From contig CAKZGE010000020.1 of NCBI GenBank assembly GCA_936914845.1, positions 53,907 to 117,906 of the forward strand: a DNA stretch of 64,000 nt. Direction: 5' to 3'. This document shows positions 38,835 to 47,538 of this stretch, in pieces; the first letter of the stretch is position 1, and every line of letters starts with the position of its first letter. The notes under the pieces are model-generated. The model made no database searches. It was not told the DNA's origin and was given only the letters and a program-made list of their open reading frames with translations. The translations under genes were made by a program, and so were the position numbers. This DNA comes from an uncultured Chloracidobacterium sp. Lineage in GTDB: Bacteria > Acidobacteriota > Blastocatellia > Pyrinomonadales > Pyrinomonadaceae.

Positions 38835-39058
38835 CCGGGTCAGAACCGCGAGCGACAGCACGAATGAGGGGAGAGGGTGCGAGGTGTCAGTGGTGAGCAG
38901 GATTGAGCTAAGCGACCTCCGGGTCAGAACCGTGAGCGATAGCACGAATGAGGGGAGAGGTGTCAGTGGTGAGCAGGATTGAGCTAAGCGACCGCCGGGT
39001 CAGAACCGTGAGCGATAGCGACCGGGTTCTTCCGCGAAGCGGATATATTTAACAGATC
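38835..39058. repeat. Tandem repeat array A (about 76-84 bp units)
   Basis: Three consecutive units start at 38835, 38919 and 38995, each opening with CCGGGTCAGAACC then a GAGCGAYAGC stretch. The first two continue through ACGAATGAGGGGAGAG, GTCAGTGGTGAGCAGG and ATTGAGCTAAGCGACC; the third diverges into GACCGGGTTCTTCCGCGAAGC and an AT-rich end (ATATATTTAACAG). A further partial copy is at 39241. The rest of the interval 38616-39338 has no gene. The same repeat occurs inverted at 40921-41240. Confidence 0.9.
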
Positions 39059-39059
39059 A

Positions 39060-39213
39060 GGGTAACACCCGACGGTAGCGGCAACGCACAATTTCGCCCC
39101 TGAAGAGGGACATTGATCGTTAAATAAATTGCTCCCTGACAGGGAGCGGGATTTAATGTGGATGTTTTCGTAGGGTGTTACCCTACGCTATTGAGTTTTT
39201 CCCTTTCAGGGAA
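39060..39213. repeat. Cluster of short perfect palindromes
   Basis: Within 154 bases there are GGGT-AAC-ACCC (39060-39070), GCTCCCTG-A-CAGGGAGC (39131-39147), CGTAGGGT-GTT-ACCCTACG (39169-39187) and TTCCCT-TTC-AGGGAA (39199-39213). Most have loops of three bases. The first core is the reverse complement of the GGGTGTTACCC inside the third, so they could also pair over a long range. No reading frame crosses them. They lie between repeat array A and its partial copy. Confidence 0.8.
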
Positions 39214-39238
39214 TTGTGTTCGCGACGATGGCGTCATT

Positions 39239-39281
39239 CCGCGGGTCAGAACCGTGAGCGATAGCGACCGGGTTTCTCCGG
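39239..39281. repeat. Partial copy of the array repeat
   Basis: GCGGGTCAGAACCGTGAGCG and the following ATAGCGACCGGGTT match the third unit of array A almost exactly, then diverge. It ends about 60 bases before the purQ stop. Confidence 0.85.
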
Positions 39282-39338
39282 CAAATGGGTCAATATGCCG
39301 CTTCTCTCGAGCTAAGACCTCGGCCCTCGACCTTAAAT

Positions 39339-40037
39339 CTATTCGCCATTACCTATCGCCGCGGTAAGCGAGCGAAATATATCCCGTCCATCGTTTGAAC
39401 CGAGCAATTCCTCGCAGGCGCGTTCCGGGTGCGGCATCATCCCCAATACATTTCGATTCAGATTGCAGATACCGGCAATGTTCGAGCGCGCTCCATTCGG
39501 GTTTGCCTCTTCCGTTATTTCGCCGCTGTCGTTGCAATAACGAAAAACGATCTGCCCGTTCTCTTCCAGCTTGTGAAAGGTAGCGTCATCGCACACATAG
39601 TTCCCTTCGGCGTGGGCTATAGGTATGGAAAGCACCCGCCCTTCGCGGATCTCCGATGTAAATGGTGTGTTCAGATTCTCTGCCCGTATGTTCACATACT
39701 TTGATATGAAATTAAGACCCGCATTGCGCATCAAAGCTCCGGGCAACAATCCGCTTTCACACAATATTTGAAATCCGTTGCAGATGCCGAAAACATATTT
39801 GCCTTGTTCCGCAAAGTCCTTGACCGCTTTCATCACCGGCGAAAATCGTGCTAAGGCTCCCGCCCGCAAGTAATCTCCGTAAGAAAATCCGCCCGGAATG
39901 ATCAATGCGTCAAAACCGCTGAGGTCCGTTTGCTTATGCCATACAAAATCCACCGGCTGCCCGACGTGCTTTGAAATAACGTGGTAGGCATCGTGGTCGC
40001 AATTCGAACCGGGAAATACAACTACTCCAAATTTCAT
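39339..40037 (-). CDS. purQ: Phosphoribosylformylglycinamidine synthase, glutaminase subunit
   Basis: PurQ supplies ammonia from glutamine for the fourth step of purine synthesis, with PurS and PurL. The 232-residue class I amidotransferase has the nucleophile Cys in FGICNGFQ near residue 87, the oxyanion segment [10 protein letters not shown], and the catalytic His/Glu in MPHPER. The ATG at 40037 is one base after the purS stop, so the two are translationally coupled. purL is not in the window. Confidence 0.96.
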   Translation of the reverse strand: MKFGVVVFPGSNCDHDAYHVISKHVGQPVDFVWHKQTDLSGFDALIIPGGFSYGDYLRAGALARFSPVMKAVKDFAEQGKYVFGICNGFQILCESGLLPGALMRNAGLNFISKYVNIRAENLNTPFTSEIREGRVLSIPIAHAEGNYVCDDATFHKLEENGQIVFRYCNDSGEITEEANPNGARSNIAGICNLNRNVLGMMPHPERACEELLGSNDGRDIFRSLTAAIGNGE

Positions 40038-40038
40038 T

Positions 40039-40281
40039 TTATTCGATCTCGACACGGTAATCTTCGATCACGGGATTTGCCAGTACATCGCGGGCGATCT
40101 TTTCTGCCGTTTCGCGACTTTCTTCCGCCGAAACGCTTTCTTCAAAAAAGATTTCAAAATACTTGCCTTGCCTGATATCATTGATACCGTCATAGCCAAG
40201 TGTTTCGGCCGAATGGTGGATTGCCTTGCCCTGTGGGTCAAGTACGCTGGGTTTCAATGTGACGTAAACTTTCGCTTTCAT
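40039..40281 (-). CDS. purS: Phosphoribosylformylglycinamidine synthase, PurS subunit
   Basis: An 80-residue subunit that bridges PurQ and PurL and channels ammonia in the fourth step of purine biosynthesis. It begins [21 protein letters not shown] and keeps the [17 protein letters not shown] pattern of the family. It lies directly upstream of purQ, with the start of purQ one base beyond its stop. Confidence 0.95.
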   Translation of the reverse strand: MKAKVYVTLKPSVLDPQGKAIHHSAETLGYDGINDIRQGKYFEIFFEESVSAEESRETAEKIARDVLANPVIEDYRVEIE

Positions 40282-40416
40282 TTTATTTCAAAAAGAAATT
40301 GTAGATTGTTACGCAATTTGTTGTTTTAATCAACGTCTTATGATAACTTTCACAAGAACTTTTTTCTAAATCAACCGTTTAAATTTCTATACTATCGAAG
40401 GAGACATTGATCAATT

Positions 40417-40800
40417 ATGCAAAACATGTCTGGCGGAAAGACCGCACTGGGATTGGATTCGAATGTAGGGGCAATGCTGTGTTATTTGCCTATCTGTCTT
40501 ATTAATCTTATTTACAGCATCATTGTTGTCGTTAGTGAAAAAGACAACAAAGTTGTCCGTTTTCATGCATTTCAGTCACTTTTATTGATCGGAGCGATGA
40601 TCGTCATTTCTATCGTGGTCTCGATCATTGCTGTTATTTTGGCGGCCATATCGTCAACGCTTGGTATGCTTTTCGGCATGCTTTCGTGGGTGGTCAGCCT
40701 CGTATTCATCGGTTTGGCGATCTTTATGTGCATCAAGGCCTATGGCGGCGGCACGTATAAGCTTCCGGTTATCGGCGATATGGCCGAGAAATGGGCCTAA
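40417..40800 (+). CDS. DUF4870/Tic20-like small membrane protein
   Basis: A 127-residue protein with three hydrophobic segments (about residues 20-45, 50-80 and 85-110), containing the DUF4870 hallmark VVRFHAFQSLLL between the first two. The function of the family is unknown; it is widespread in bacterial membranes. The ATG follows AAGGAGA by about 12 bases, and a TATACT at about 40389 could be its -10 box. A strong terminator follows. It is divergent from purS and lies between the two repeat arrays. Confidence 0.85.
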   Translation: MQNMSGGKTALGLDSNVGAMLCYLPICLINLIYSIIVVVSEKDNKVVRFHAFQSLLLIGAMIVISIVVSIIAVILAAISSTLGMLFGMLSWVVSLVFIGLAIFMCIKAYGGGTYKLPVIGDMAEKWA

Positions 40801-40847
40801 ATTTCGGCCCGGAGAAACCTTTCTCAGATATTGTTTTACATCAAAAG

Positions 40848-40876
40848 AAAAGACGCCTGCCCCGGGCGTCTTTTTT
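40848..40876 (+). terminator. Rho-independent terminator
   Basis: AGACGCC at 40851-40857 pairs with GGCGTCT at 40865-40871 around TGCCCCG, extended by A-T pairs and followed by six T residues. It ends the DUF4870 transcript. Confidence 0.88.
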
Positions 40877-40920
40877 GTGAACACAAAACTACCTATATAT
40901 AGCAGCAAAACGACCTGAAC

Positions 40921-41240
40921 TCTGTCGCTCCGGGTTCCGACCCGGCGGTCGCTTAGCTCACCCCTCACAGGTCGCCCCTCTCCCCTCATTCGTGCTGTCG
41001 CTCACGGTTCTGACGCGGAGCTGTTAAATATATCCGCTTCGCGGAAAACCCGGTCGCTATCGCTCCCGGTTCCGACCCGGCGGTCGCTTAGCTCAATCCT
41101 GCTCACCCCTGACAACTCGCCCCTCTCCCCTCATTCGTGCTGTCGCTCCCGGTTCCGACCCGGCGGTCGCTTAGCTCACCCCTGACAGCTCGCCCCTCTA
41201 CCCTCATTCGTGCTGTCGCTCCCGGTTCCGACCCGGCGGA
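40921..41240. repeat. Inverted repeat array B
   Basis: Read on the minus strand this contains about four units opening CCGCCGGGTCGGAACC and a GGGAGCGAYAGC stretch, then ACGAATGAGGGGAGAG and GAGCTAAGCGACC, at 41239, 41166, 41083 and 40947. It includes the CGCGAAGCGGATATATTTAA element also present in array A. Spacing between unit starts is 73, 83 and 136 bases. It is the same repeat as array A in the opposite orientation, across the purQ-purS-DUF4870 block. The rest of 40801-41280 holds only the terminator. Confidence 0.9.
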
Positions 41241-41280
41241 ATGACGCCGTCGTTTGCTCTCCATTCAAAACTCGCTCTTC

Positions 41281-42588
41281 TCACTGCTCGATCTCATTCC
41301 CGAAAACACGTTTGAAAACATGATCGACGTTTCGCATATAGTGTTTTACATCGAACACGCGTTCGATCTCTTCCGCTGAAAGTTTGGCATTGATATCCGC
41401 ATCGGCAAGCACCAGATCTTTGTATTCGCCCCCTTCGTCCCAAACACGCATTGCGTTTCGCTGAGTGTAGGCATAGGCATCTTCGCGCGAGACCCCCTTT
41501 TGCGTAAGAGCCAACATTAACTGCCCGCTGAAAACCAGTCCTCGCGTTAAATTCAGATTCTTCAGCATATTTTCCGGATAAACTACCAGCGTATCGAGCA
41601 GCGATGCGGCCTTTGCCAAAATGTAATCGAGCACGGCGGAAGAATCCGGCAGCACGATCCGTTCGGCCGAACTGTGTGAAATGTCGCGTTCGTGCCAAAG
41701 AGCTACGTTTTCCATACCGACGACCGCGTTGGCTCTCACGGTCCGGGCCATTCCGCATATCCGCTCCGAAAGTATCGGATTTCGCTTGTGCGGCATTGCG
41801 GAAGAACCTTTTTGGCCGGCCTTGAATTTTTCCTGAGCTTCGCGCACCTCCGTCCGCTGCCAATGCCTGACCTGCAAAGCGATCTTTTCCAGCGTCGAAG
41901 CGACGATGCCCAATGTACAAAGATATTCGGCGTAGCGGTCTCGCTGAATGACCTGTGTCGAAACGTCGGCGGCCGCGATGCCTAGCTTTGCGCACACCCG
42001 TTCTTCGACATTCGGATCGAGGTGAGCAAAAGCTCCGACCGCTCCGCTGATCTTGCCGACAGCCACGCGTTCTTTCGCCTTTTGCAGCCGTTCCAGGTTG
42101 CGCGACATTTCCGAATACCACAACGCCCATACCAATCCGAACGAGGTCGGTTCGGCGTGAATGCCGTGCGTCCGCCCGATCTGCGGCGTTGCTTTGAATT
42201 CGAAAGCTCGTCTTTTTAAGACGGCCATCAATGCCTCGACCTTTGCCAAAAGCACGTCCGCCGCCTCTTTTAGCAAGATCGCATTTGCGGTATCGACCAC
42301 GTCGGAAGACGTTAATCCATAGTGCACGAACCGGGCCGAAGGGCCGATATTCTCTGCTAAATTCGTCGTAAAAGCGATCACATCGTGATCGGTCGTCCTT
42401 TCGATCTCGTTGATGCGTTCAACCGTAAAGGCGGCTTTTGTTTTGATATTCTCAAGGTCCTCGGCGGGAATGATGCCGTCTTCGGCGTGGACCTCGCACA
42501 CGGCGATCTCGACATCCAACCATTTTTGAAATTTGTTCTGTTGGGACCAAATAGCTCCCATTTCCGGCAATGTATAGCGTTCGATCAT
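41281..42588 (-). CDS. purB: Adenylosuccinate lyase
   Basis: PurB catalyses two beta-eliminations in purine synthesis (SAICAR to AICAR, and adenylosuccinate to AMP). The 435-residue homotetrameric enzyme carries the fumarase/aspartase superfamily signature GSSAMPHKRNP near residue 261, the TSSDVVDT and GRTHGIHAEP active-site segments, and the expected C-terminal helices. It is not adjacent to purQ-purS on the same transcript, being separated by the DUF4870 gene and array B, but lies in the same purine neighbourhood. Confidence 0.97.
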   Translation of the reverse strand: MIERYTLPEMGAIWSQQNKFQKWLDVEIAVCEVHAEDGIIPAEDLENIKTKAAFTVERINEIERTTDHDVIAFTTNLAENIGPSARFVHYGLTSSDVVDTANAILLKEAADVLLAKVEALMAVLKRRAFEFKATPQIGRTHGIHAEPTSFGLVWALWYSEMSRNLERLQKAKERVAVGKISGAVGAFAHLDPNVEERVCAKLGIAAADVSTQVIQRDRYAEYLCTLGIVASTLEKIALQVRHWQRTEVREAQEKFKAGQKGSSAMPHKRNPILSERICGMARTVRANAVVGMENVALWHERDISHSSAERIVLPDSSAVLDYILAKAASLLDTLVVYPENMLKNLNLTRGLVFSGQLMLALTQKGVSREDAYAYTQRNAMRVWDEGGEYKDLVLADADINAKLSAEEIERVFDVKHYMRNVDHVFKRVFGNEIEQ

Positions 42589-42735
42589 TTGATAAGGTAT
42601 GATTTAATCTAATTTGCGGCGGATCTTTCGTTTCCGTCGTATGTAGAAATATTATAGATCGAAATGCAAAAATCCTCTTCCTTGAACGTCAATTTTCGGG
42701 ATTTGCGCATTGCCGCCTATTCAATTGCATAAAAT

Positions 42736-43494
42736 ATGGGTAAGAACGCAAGGACAACATCGCTCGGTTCACGAAACGCGATCAGCAAATATCTTTCGCA
42801 GGAAAGAATGACCGGCACTGACCATGAACTGGGCAACACGCACGAAATAAACCGCCAGAACACGGTCAAAGAGATCCTTTTGTATGTGTTCCTGATGGCC
42901 AAATACGGCATGGTTGAACCGAATATGACGGTCGGTGCGGCCACAACCCAATATTATTCCGCCCGGGCTGACGAAAAAAAACAGGCCGCCCATTGTGCTC
43001 CCGGCCAGATAAAATTTCGGGGTGTCGATATTTATGAATATATCCCGGACGAGGATCTTTCGCTCGAGCTTGAAATGCTTTTTGGGGCGGCCGATGGCAT
43101 CCCGACCATATTCAATGAGAGCGATTCCGTCGCCGAGGCAAAGGGATTGTGTGAGGCATTAGTAATGGCGTGCAACGATGCCGCGGCGAGCGGTCGTTTC
43201 GCTCGGTTCACTTTCGCCGGTGAGATAATGCCGCTACTCGAAAATTCTTTTCGGATCTATCAGGCAAAAGGCATGGATGCTTTCGCAAAAGCCGTAGATT
43301 CCCAAAAGGCTTTGATGCGTCTGCCAACTACGCTCCGTCCCGATTACCACAAAAAGAAGATCGAGATATTGACCGTTTACTATCAATGCCTTGCTTCGGC
43401 CGATGATAGTTTCGGAACCGCCATAATGCTTCATCCGCAGGATGTGGTGAAAAGTTTTCAGACATTGAACAAAAAACTTTCCGCCAACGGTTAG
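42736..43494 (+). CDS. Protein of unknown function
   Basis: A 252-residue protein with no signal peptide or membrane segment. It is a mixed alpha/beta sequence: a basic N-terminus (GKNARTTSLGSRN), a GVDIYEYIPDEDLSLELEMLFG stretch near residue 95, and a Phe/Tyr-rich helical C-terminal half. No family or catalytic motif was recognised. It is alone on the plus strand, divergent from purB, and its last four bases overlap the end of the convergent AI-2E-type transporter gene. Codon use matches the neighbours, so it is probably a real gene. Confidence 0.7.
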   Translation: MGKNARTTSLGSRNAISKYLSQERMTGTDHELGNTHEINRQNTVKEILLYVFLMAKYGMVEPNMTVGAATTQYYSARADEKKQAAHCAPGQIKFRGVDIYEYIPDEDLSLELEMLFGAADGIPTIFNESDSVAEAKGLCEALVMACNDAAASGRFARFTFAGEIMPLLENSFRIYQAKGMDAFAKAVDSQKALMRLPTTLRPDYHKKKIEILTVYYQCLASADDSFGTAIMLHPQDVVKSFQTLNKKLSANG

Positions 43495-44645
43495 AGCTCC
43501 TCGTCAGCCTGGTCCGCCGCTCCGTCCGCTTCCGCCGGTCCTCCTGCTTCTACCGGGCCCTCCGTCTCGAGATTTTTGGCGGCCTCGGTGTTTGTGTCGC
43601 CCAACACATCCTGAATATAGAGCATTTGTACGATCACCATCACGACCGCCAGCAGCGGCGTTGCCAACACCAGCCCCAGCCCGCCGATCGTTACCGTCAG
43701 CACAAGCTGGAAAATGACGGTCAGTGCCGGCGGCAATTCGACGGTCTCGCGTTCAATTATCGGCGTTACAATGTTCGATTCGATTATCTGCACGCCGACG
43801 TATAAGGCCAAAACCCACACCGCCTTGATCGGGCGGTCAATAAATGCCAGTAGCAGTGCCGGAACAGCAGACAAGATCGGCCCGAAATTCGGTATGAATG
43901 ATAAAAGCCCGGCGATCAGCCCCAAGGTCAATGCCAATTCAATACCCATCAAAGCCAGGCCGATCCACGTCAGCAAGGCGATGAACAGCATCGAACCCGC
44001 CTTTCCGATCAGCCACCATTGAAGCGTCTCGCCGATCGCGTCAAAAACTTCCCTGATCCGGCCGCGACGGTTCTTGGTGAACAATTTGATAAAGCCGTTG
44101 ATGTAGAAATTCGGTTCGGTCGCCAAATAGATCGCCAACAAGATGCCGATAAAAAAATTGCCGATCATGCCGACGGTCGAAGAGAATACGCCGCCGACAT
44201 TGGTCAGAAAACTGGATGTCGTCACCATATTGACCACATCATCGGTGGTCGGCATCTGGCTCAACATTGCTCTGCCCCAACCAAATTGCGAAATGTAGTC
44301 GGCCGCTTGGTCCGCCGATCGCGGCAGATCCGCCCGCAGTTCCTTTGCCTGCTCGGCAACGCTCGGCGAGAGCAATGCGATAGCCCCGCCCATAACGCCG
44401 ATCACCAACACGGTGGATACAAGCACCGACGGCACCTCGCCGATGTTGACGAATCTTCGCAGGCCGTTGCCAAGTCCGCGAAGAAAAACGGCGAAAAGGA
44501 TCGCCGCAAAGCTCAGCAGCAAAATATCCAGGGCAAAATACAATATCACTGCCAATGCCGCCGCCGCCAGAGAAACACCGACCGCGATCAGCACTTTATC
44601 GATAAATGTTCGGCGCTCTTCCGTCTCGGGCGTTTCGATTTGCAT
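43491..44645 (-). CDS. AI-2E family transporter / PerM-like permease
   Basis: A 384-residue membrane protein of the AI-2E (PerM/YdiK) exporter family. It has about seven or eight hydrophobic segments, the GLRRFVNIGEVPSVLVST linker and the characteristic C-terminal segment GLLSFIPNFGPILSAVPALLLAF, ending in a low-complexity acidic tail (PVEAGGPAEADGAADQADEE). Family members export signalling molecules or act as sodium/proton antiporters; the substrate is unknown here. Its stop overlaps the end of the convergent unknown gene, and its start is four bases from the asd stop. Confidence 0.9.
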   Translation of the reverse strand: MQIETPETEERRTFIDKVLIAVGVSLAAAALAVILYFALDILLLSFAAILFAVFLRGLGNGLRRFVNIGEVPSVLVSTVLVIGVMGGAIALLSPSVAEQAKELRADLPRSADQAADYISQFGWGRAMLSQMPTTDDVVNMVTTSSFLTNVGGVFSSTVGMIGNFFIGILLAIYLATEPNFYINGFIKLFTKNRRGRIREVFDAIGETLQWWLIGKAGSMLFIALLTWIGLALMGIELALTLGLIAGLLSFIPNFGPILSAVPALLLAFIDRPIKAVWVLALYVGVQIIESNIVTPIIERETVELPPALTVIFQLVLTVTIGGLGLVLATPLLAVVMVIVQMLYIQDVLGDTNTEAAKNLETEGPVEAGGPAEADGAADQADEEL

Positions 44646-44649
44646 ATTT

Positions 44650-45687
44650 TCAGATCAAGCGTTTTTCGATCAGCAATTCGGCATTCAGCACCGCGGAACC
44701 TGCTGCACCGCGAACGGTATTGTGGCTTAAGGCAACAAAGCGGTAATCGAAGACGTTGTCAGGAAAGACGCGCCCGACCGAGATCGTCATTCCATTGCCG
44801 GCGTCGCGGTCCAAACGAGGCTGCGGACGCGTCGGCTCATCAGTTACCGCAATGAATTGTTTTGGTGAAGAGTGCAGCGAAAGGCTGGGGTAACGTTCCA
44901 TCGCCCGCACCACATCTTCCAGGGTGGCCGTTTTTTTTAAGTTCACTCTGACGGACGCCGTATGCCCGTCAAGCACGTTTACTCGAAAACACTGTGCCGA
45001 AACGGTAAAATCCGCATGCCGGATGGCCCCGTCAACAAAAGTGCCGAGTATCTTTTGAGCTTCCGTTTCGACCTTTGGTTCTTCTCCGGCGATATAGGGT
45101 ATAACATTGTCGATCATGTCAAACGACGAAACTCCCGGATATCCGGCTCCGGAAATAGCCTGCATTGTCGTTACGATCATGGATTCGATGCCGAATTCCC
45201 GATGCAATGCCGCGAGCGGCGGTGCAAAGCTGACGACCGCACAATTCGGGTTTGTGATAATGAACCCTTTACCAAAGCCCCGTTTTTGCTGCTGAACCTC
45301 GATCAGCCCAAGATGGTCCGCGTTGATCTCCGGTATCAACAAGGGAATATCCTCATCCATGCGATAGCTTGACGAATTGCTGATGACCGGATAACCGGCT
45401 CGTGCAAAGGCCTCTTCCGTCTCGCGGGCCACCGACGAAGGCAGACTCGAAAAGACGATATCGCAATCCAGCGGCGGTTCGATCGGAGCGACAACAAGTT
45501 CCCGCACGCTCTCCGGTATCGAACCCGGCAGCTTCCACGCACAAGCCTCGGAATACGGCTTTCCGACCGACCGGTCGGATGCCGCCATCGCCGTTATCTC
45601 AAACTGCGGATGATTCTCCAGCAGTTGAGCAAATCTTTGTCCGACGGTTCCGGTCGCACCCAATATTCCAACTCTGTATCTCTTCAT
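44650..45687 (-). CDS. asd: Aspartate-semialdehyde dehydrogenase
   Basis: Reduces aspartyl phosphate to aspartate semialdehyde, the branch-point for lysine, threonine and methionine and for diaminopimelate in peptidoglycan. The 345-residue protein has the NADP-binding GATGTVGQRF near the N-terminus and the catalytic Cys in NPNCAVVSF (near residue 149), with the archaeal/fungal-type arrangement of the domain. It lies among lysine genes (dapA and dapD 4-6 kb away) and next to an aminotransferase, suggesting a common pathway. Confidence 0.94.
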   Translation of the reverse strand: MKRYRVGILGATGTVGQRFAQLLENHPQFEITAMAASDRSVGKPYSEACAWKLPGSIPESVRELVVAPIEPPLDCDIVFSSLPSSVARETEEAFARAGYPVISNSSSYRMDEDIPLLIPEINADHLGLIEVQQQKRGFGKGFIITNPNCAVVSFAPPLAALHREFGIESMIVTTMQAISGAGYPGVSSFDMIDNVIPYIAGEEPKVETEAQKILGTFVDGAIRHADFTVSAQCFRVNVLDGHTASVRVNLKKTATLEDVVRAMERYPSLSLHSSPKQFIAVTDEPTRPQPRLDRDAGNGMTISVGRVFPDNVFDYRFVALSHNTVRGAAGSAVLNAELLIEKRLI

Positions 45688-45748
45688 TTGATGTTGTAAC
45701 CTTGATCGGCCACCCGCCGAAGATATGATCTCGGCGGCGTGATGTGGC

Positions 45749-46897
45749 CTATATCAGAACTTCCTTCATTCTGCTCACGCCTTCGGCCATCTTTTCTTCG
45801 GTATTGCAAAATGATATGCGTAAAAATCCTTTCGCCTCATTGCCGAAAGCAATACCGGGGACGGTAACTACTCTATTTTGCAGACATTTTTCGGCGATCT
45901 CGATGTCATCGCCGAGTGTTCGCACGTCGAGCATGGTATAGAAAGCACCTTCCGGCGCAGTCGCCTTCAGGCCTAATTCGCTTTGAAACAGATCGACCAA
46001 AAAATGGCCGCGTTTGGCGTAAACTTCGCGGGCGTACTGCTTTGCCGCTTCGGCCTCCGGCGTCCATGCCAACAGCGACGCCTTTTGCGTGATCGTCGAG
46101 GTACAGACCGTCGTAAACCCGTGCAGTACTTGAATGGCATTTATCATCTCGGCATCGGAACATGCGGCCCAACCTAGGCGCCAGCCCGTCATACTGAGCG
46201 ATTTTGAAAGACCGCTGATGATTATTGTGCGTTCGTAGAATTCGGATGCCGAAGGCGGCCGTTGGGTGAAATAAAGATCGCTGTATATCTCGTCTGAAAG
46301 CAGCCAAATCCCCGTTCCTTCAAGGGCGGCGGCGATCTGGCGATAATCTTCGGCGGTCATTATCTTCCCTGTCGGATTCGAAGGGCTAATGACGACCGCT
46401 GCCTTCGTTTTCGGTGTTATCTTTGACCGAAATTCTTCGATATCAAAAGCAAATTCCCGATCGGCCGGCAACCTGTAATAGACCGGCGTGCCTTCGGCGA
46501 TGCGTGTGCAGGCATCATAAGCCGGAAAACTCGGGTCCGGAAGCAGCACTTCATCGCCTTCGTCAATACAGCACATAAAGGCGTCTGTCATCGCCTCTTG
46601 CGATCCGCAGGTAACCACCACTCCGGTTCGCGGCAGATCGAGGTGTGGATATTGCTCGGCTATTTTGTCGCGCAATGCAGGAATGCCCGGATGCGATGTA
46701 TAACCGTTCTGCTCTTCGAGCGTGACACGGGCGGCCTCTTCGCGCAGGAACTGCGGCGTCGGCAGGTCCGGTTCTCCCAGCCCGAAGTTTATGCTGTCGG
46801 GCAATGCCCGTTCGAAAAATTGGCGGATCAGCGTCGGCTGCAAGCCCCGCAGCCGCTGCGGCAATTGAAAAGACTTTCGTTCTTGTATGGCAGTCAT
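45749..46897 (-). CDS. Class I/II aminotransferase (AspC-like)
   Basis: A 382-residue pyridoxal-phosphate aminotransferase. The PLP lysine is in SGLSKSLSMTGWRLGW near residue 232, with NPTG at about 171 and the GSQEAMTD segment near 96 binding the cofactor phosphate. It may supply aspartate for asd, or serve as an N-succinyl-diaminopimelate aminotransferase, since dapA and dapD are close; sequence alone does not decide. It lies upstream of asd with a 61-base gap, on the same strand. Confidence 0.9.
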   Translation of the reverse strand: MTAIQERKSFQLPQRLRGLQPTLIRQFFERALPDSINFGLGEPDLPTPQFLREEAARVTLEEQNGYTSHPGIPALRDKIAEQYPHLDLPRTGVVVTCGSQEAMTDAFMCCIDEGDEVLLPDPSFPAYDACTRIAEGTPVYYRLPADREFAFDIEEFRSKITPKTKAAVVISPSNPTGKIMTAEDYRQIAAALEGTGIWLLSDEIYSDLYFTQRPPSASEFYERTIIISGLSKSLSMTGWRLGWAACSDAEMINAIQVLHGFTTVCTSTITQKASLLAWTPEAEAAKQYAREVYAKRGHFLVDLFQSELGLKATAPEGAFYTMLDVRTLGDDIEIAEKCLQNRVVTVPGIAFGNEAKGFLRISFCNTEEKMAEGVSRMKEVLI

Positions 46898-46960
46898 ATT
46901 ATCGTTATAAACATTTAAAGTTTATTTGTAGGTCAGCGTATATTTACTTGGCCGCCTTCT

Positions 46961-47289
46961 CTAGGCTCTAGTATGCAAAACCGCAGCCAGATCGTTCGGG
47001 ACTATCAGCGGATAAAATATACTCGCTTCAAACAAATAGTCTTCGCCATCTTCGTCGATCACCCGAAGCATATCATCTTTCTCGGCATCTTCGTCGGCCA
47101 GCACTTGGTATAATTTCCCCACTCGGATCTGTCCGTTGGAATTACGTTCGACAGTCGCTATGCCCTTTAACTTACGCCATCTTCCTTTGCCAACTTTTTA
47201 TTCAGTAAAGAAAGTATCCGAATCGAACTACCGACGGCAATTACCTCGACTTCTTCGATATTACCAACTATCGTAAAGCCCTCAATCAT
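46961..47289 (-). pseudogene. Small gene split by a frameshift in an A5 run
   Basis: An ATG at 47289 overlaps the stop of the CsbD-like gene (ATGATTGA), so it was designed for coupled translation. The first frame gives about 40 residues (IEGFTIVGNIEEVEVIA to LLNKKLAKED) and stops. A second frame continues VGKGRWRKLKGIATVERN and runs to a stop at 46961-46963. One extra A in the run at 47195-47199 would join them into one protein of about 109 residues. The joined pattern (GNIEEVEVIA, KGRWRKLKGIATV) resembles a family of small unknown proteins. Possible explanations are a true mutation, a sequencing indel or -1 frameshifting at AAAAAG. Confidence 0.65.
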
Positions 47290-47491
47290 TTGAACGGTCA
47301 GCGTTTTCCAGATCCTCTTCCACCTCTTCGCGAAGATCGCCGACCTCTGCGTTGAATTCCCCTTCGGCCTGCGTCAGCGGGTCACCGGTCAGCACACCGC
47401 CGATGGTCTCGATCTCGCCGATTATTTTTTGCCCGAGGCCGGAAATGTTCTCGGCCAATGTATTTTCTTTTTCGTTATTGTTATCGCTCAT
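47282..47491 (-). CDS. CsbD-like small stress protein
   Basis: A 69-residue acidic protein with the CsbD pattern in its middle: GLGQKIIGEIETIGG then LTGDPLTQAEGEFNAEVGD. CsbD proteins are small, hydrophilic and induced in general stress; the molecular role is not known. The C-terminal end is very acidic. Its stop codon overlaps the start of the downstream frameshifted gene. Confidence 0.75.
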   Translation of the reverse strand: MSDNNNEKENTLAENISGLGQKIIGEIETIGGVLTGDPLTQAEGEFNAEVGDLREEVEEDLENADRSND

Positions 47492-47538
47492 CTTTCTTTA
47501 TTCTAAATATTTTTTGCAAAGTAATAAATCTTCCTCGC

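Noticed and set aside
38835..41240. CRISPR array
   Set aside because: Repeats are 73-84 bases, contiguous, with no unique spacers and no cas genes nearby.
47195..47199. Classical A-AAA-AAG slippery heptamer
   Set aside because: The base before the AAA AAG codons is T, so the standard dnaX-type site is not present; only a weaker A-site slip is possible.
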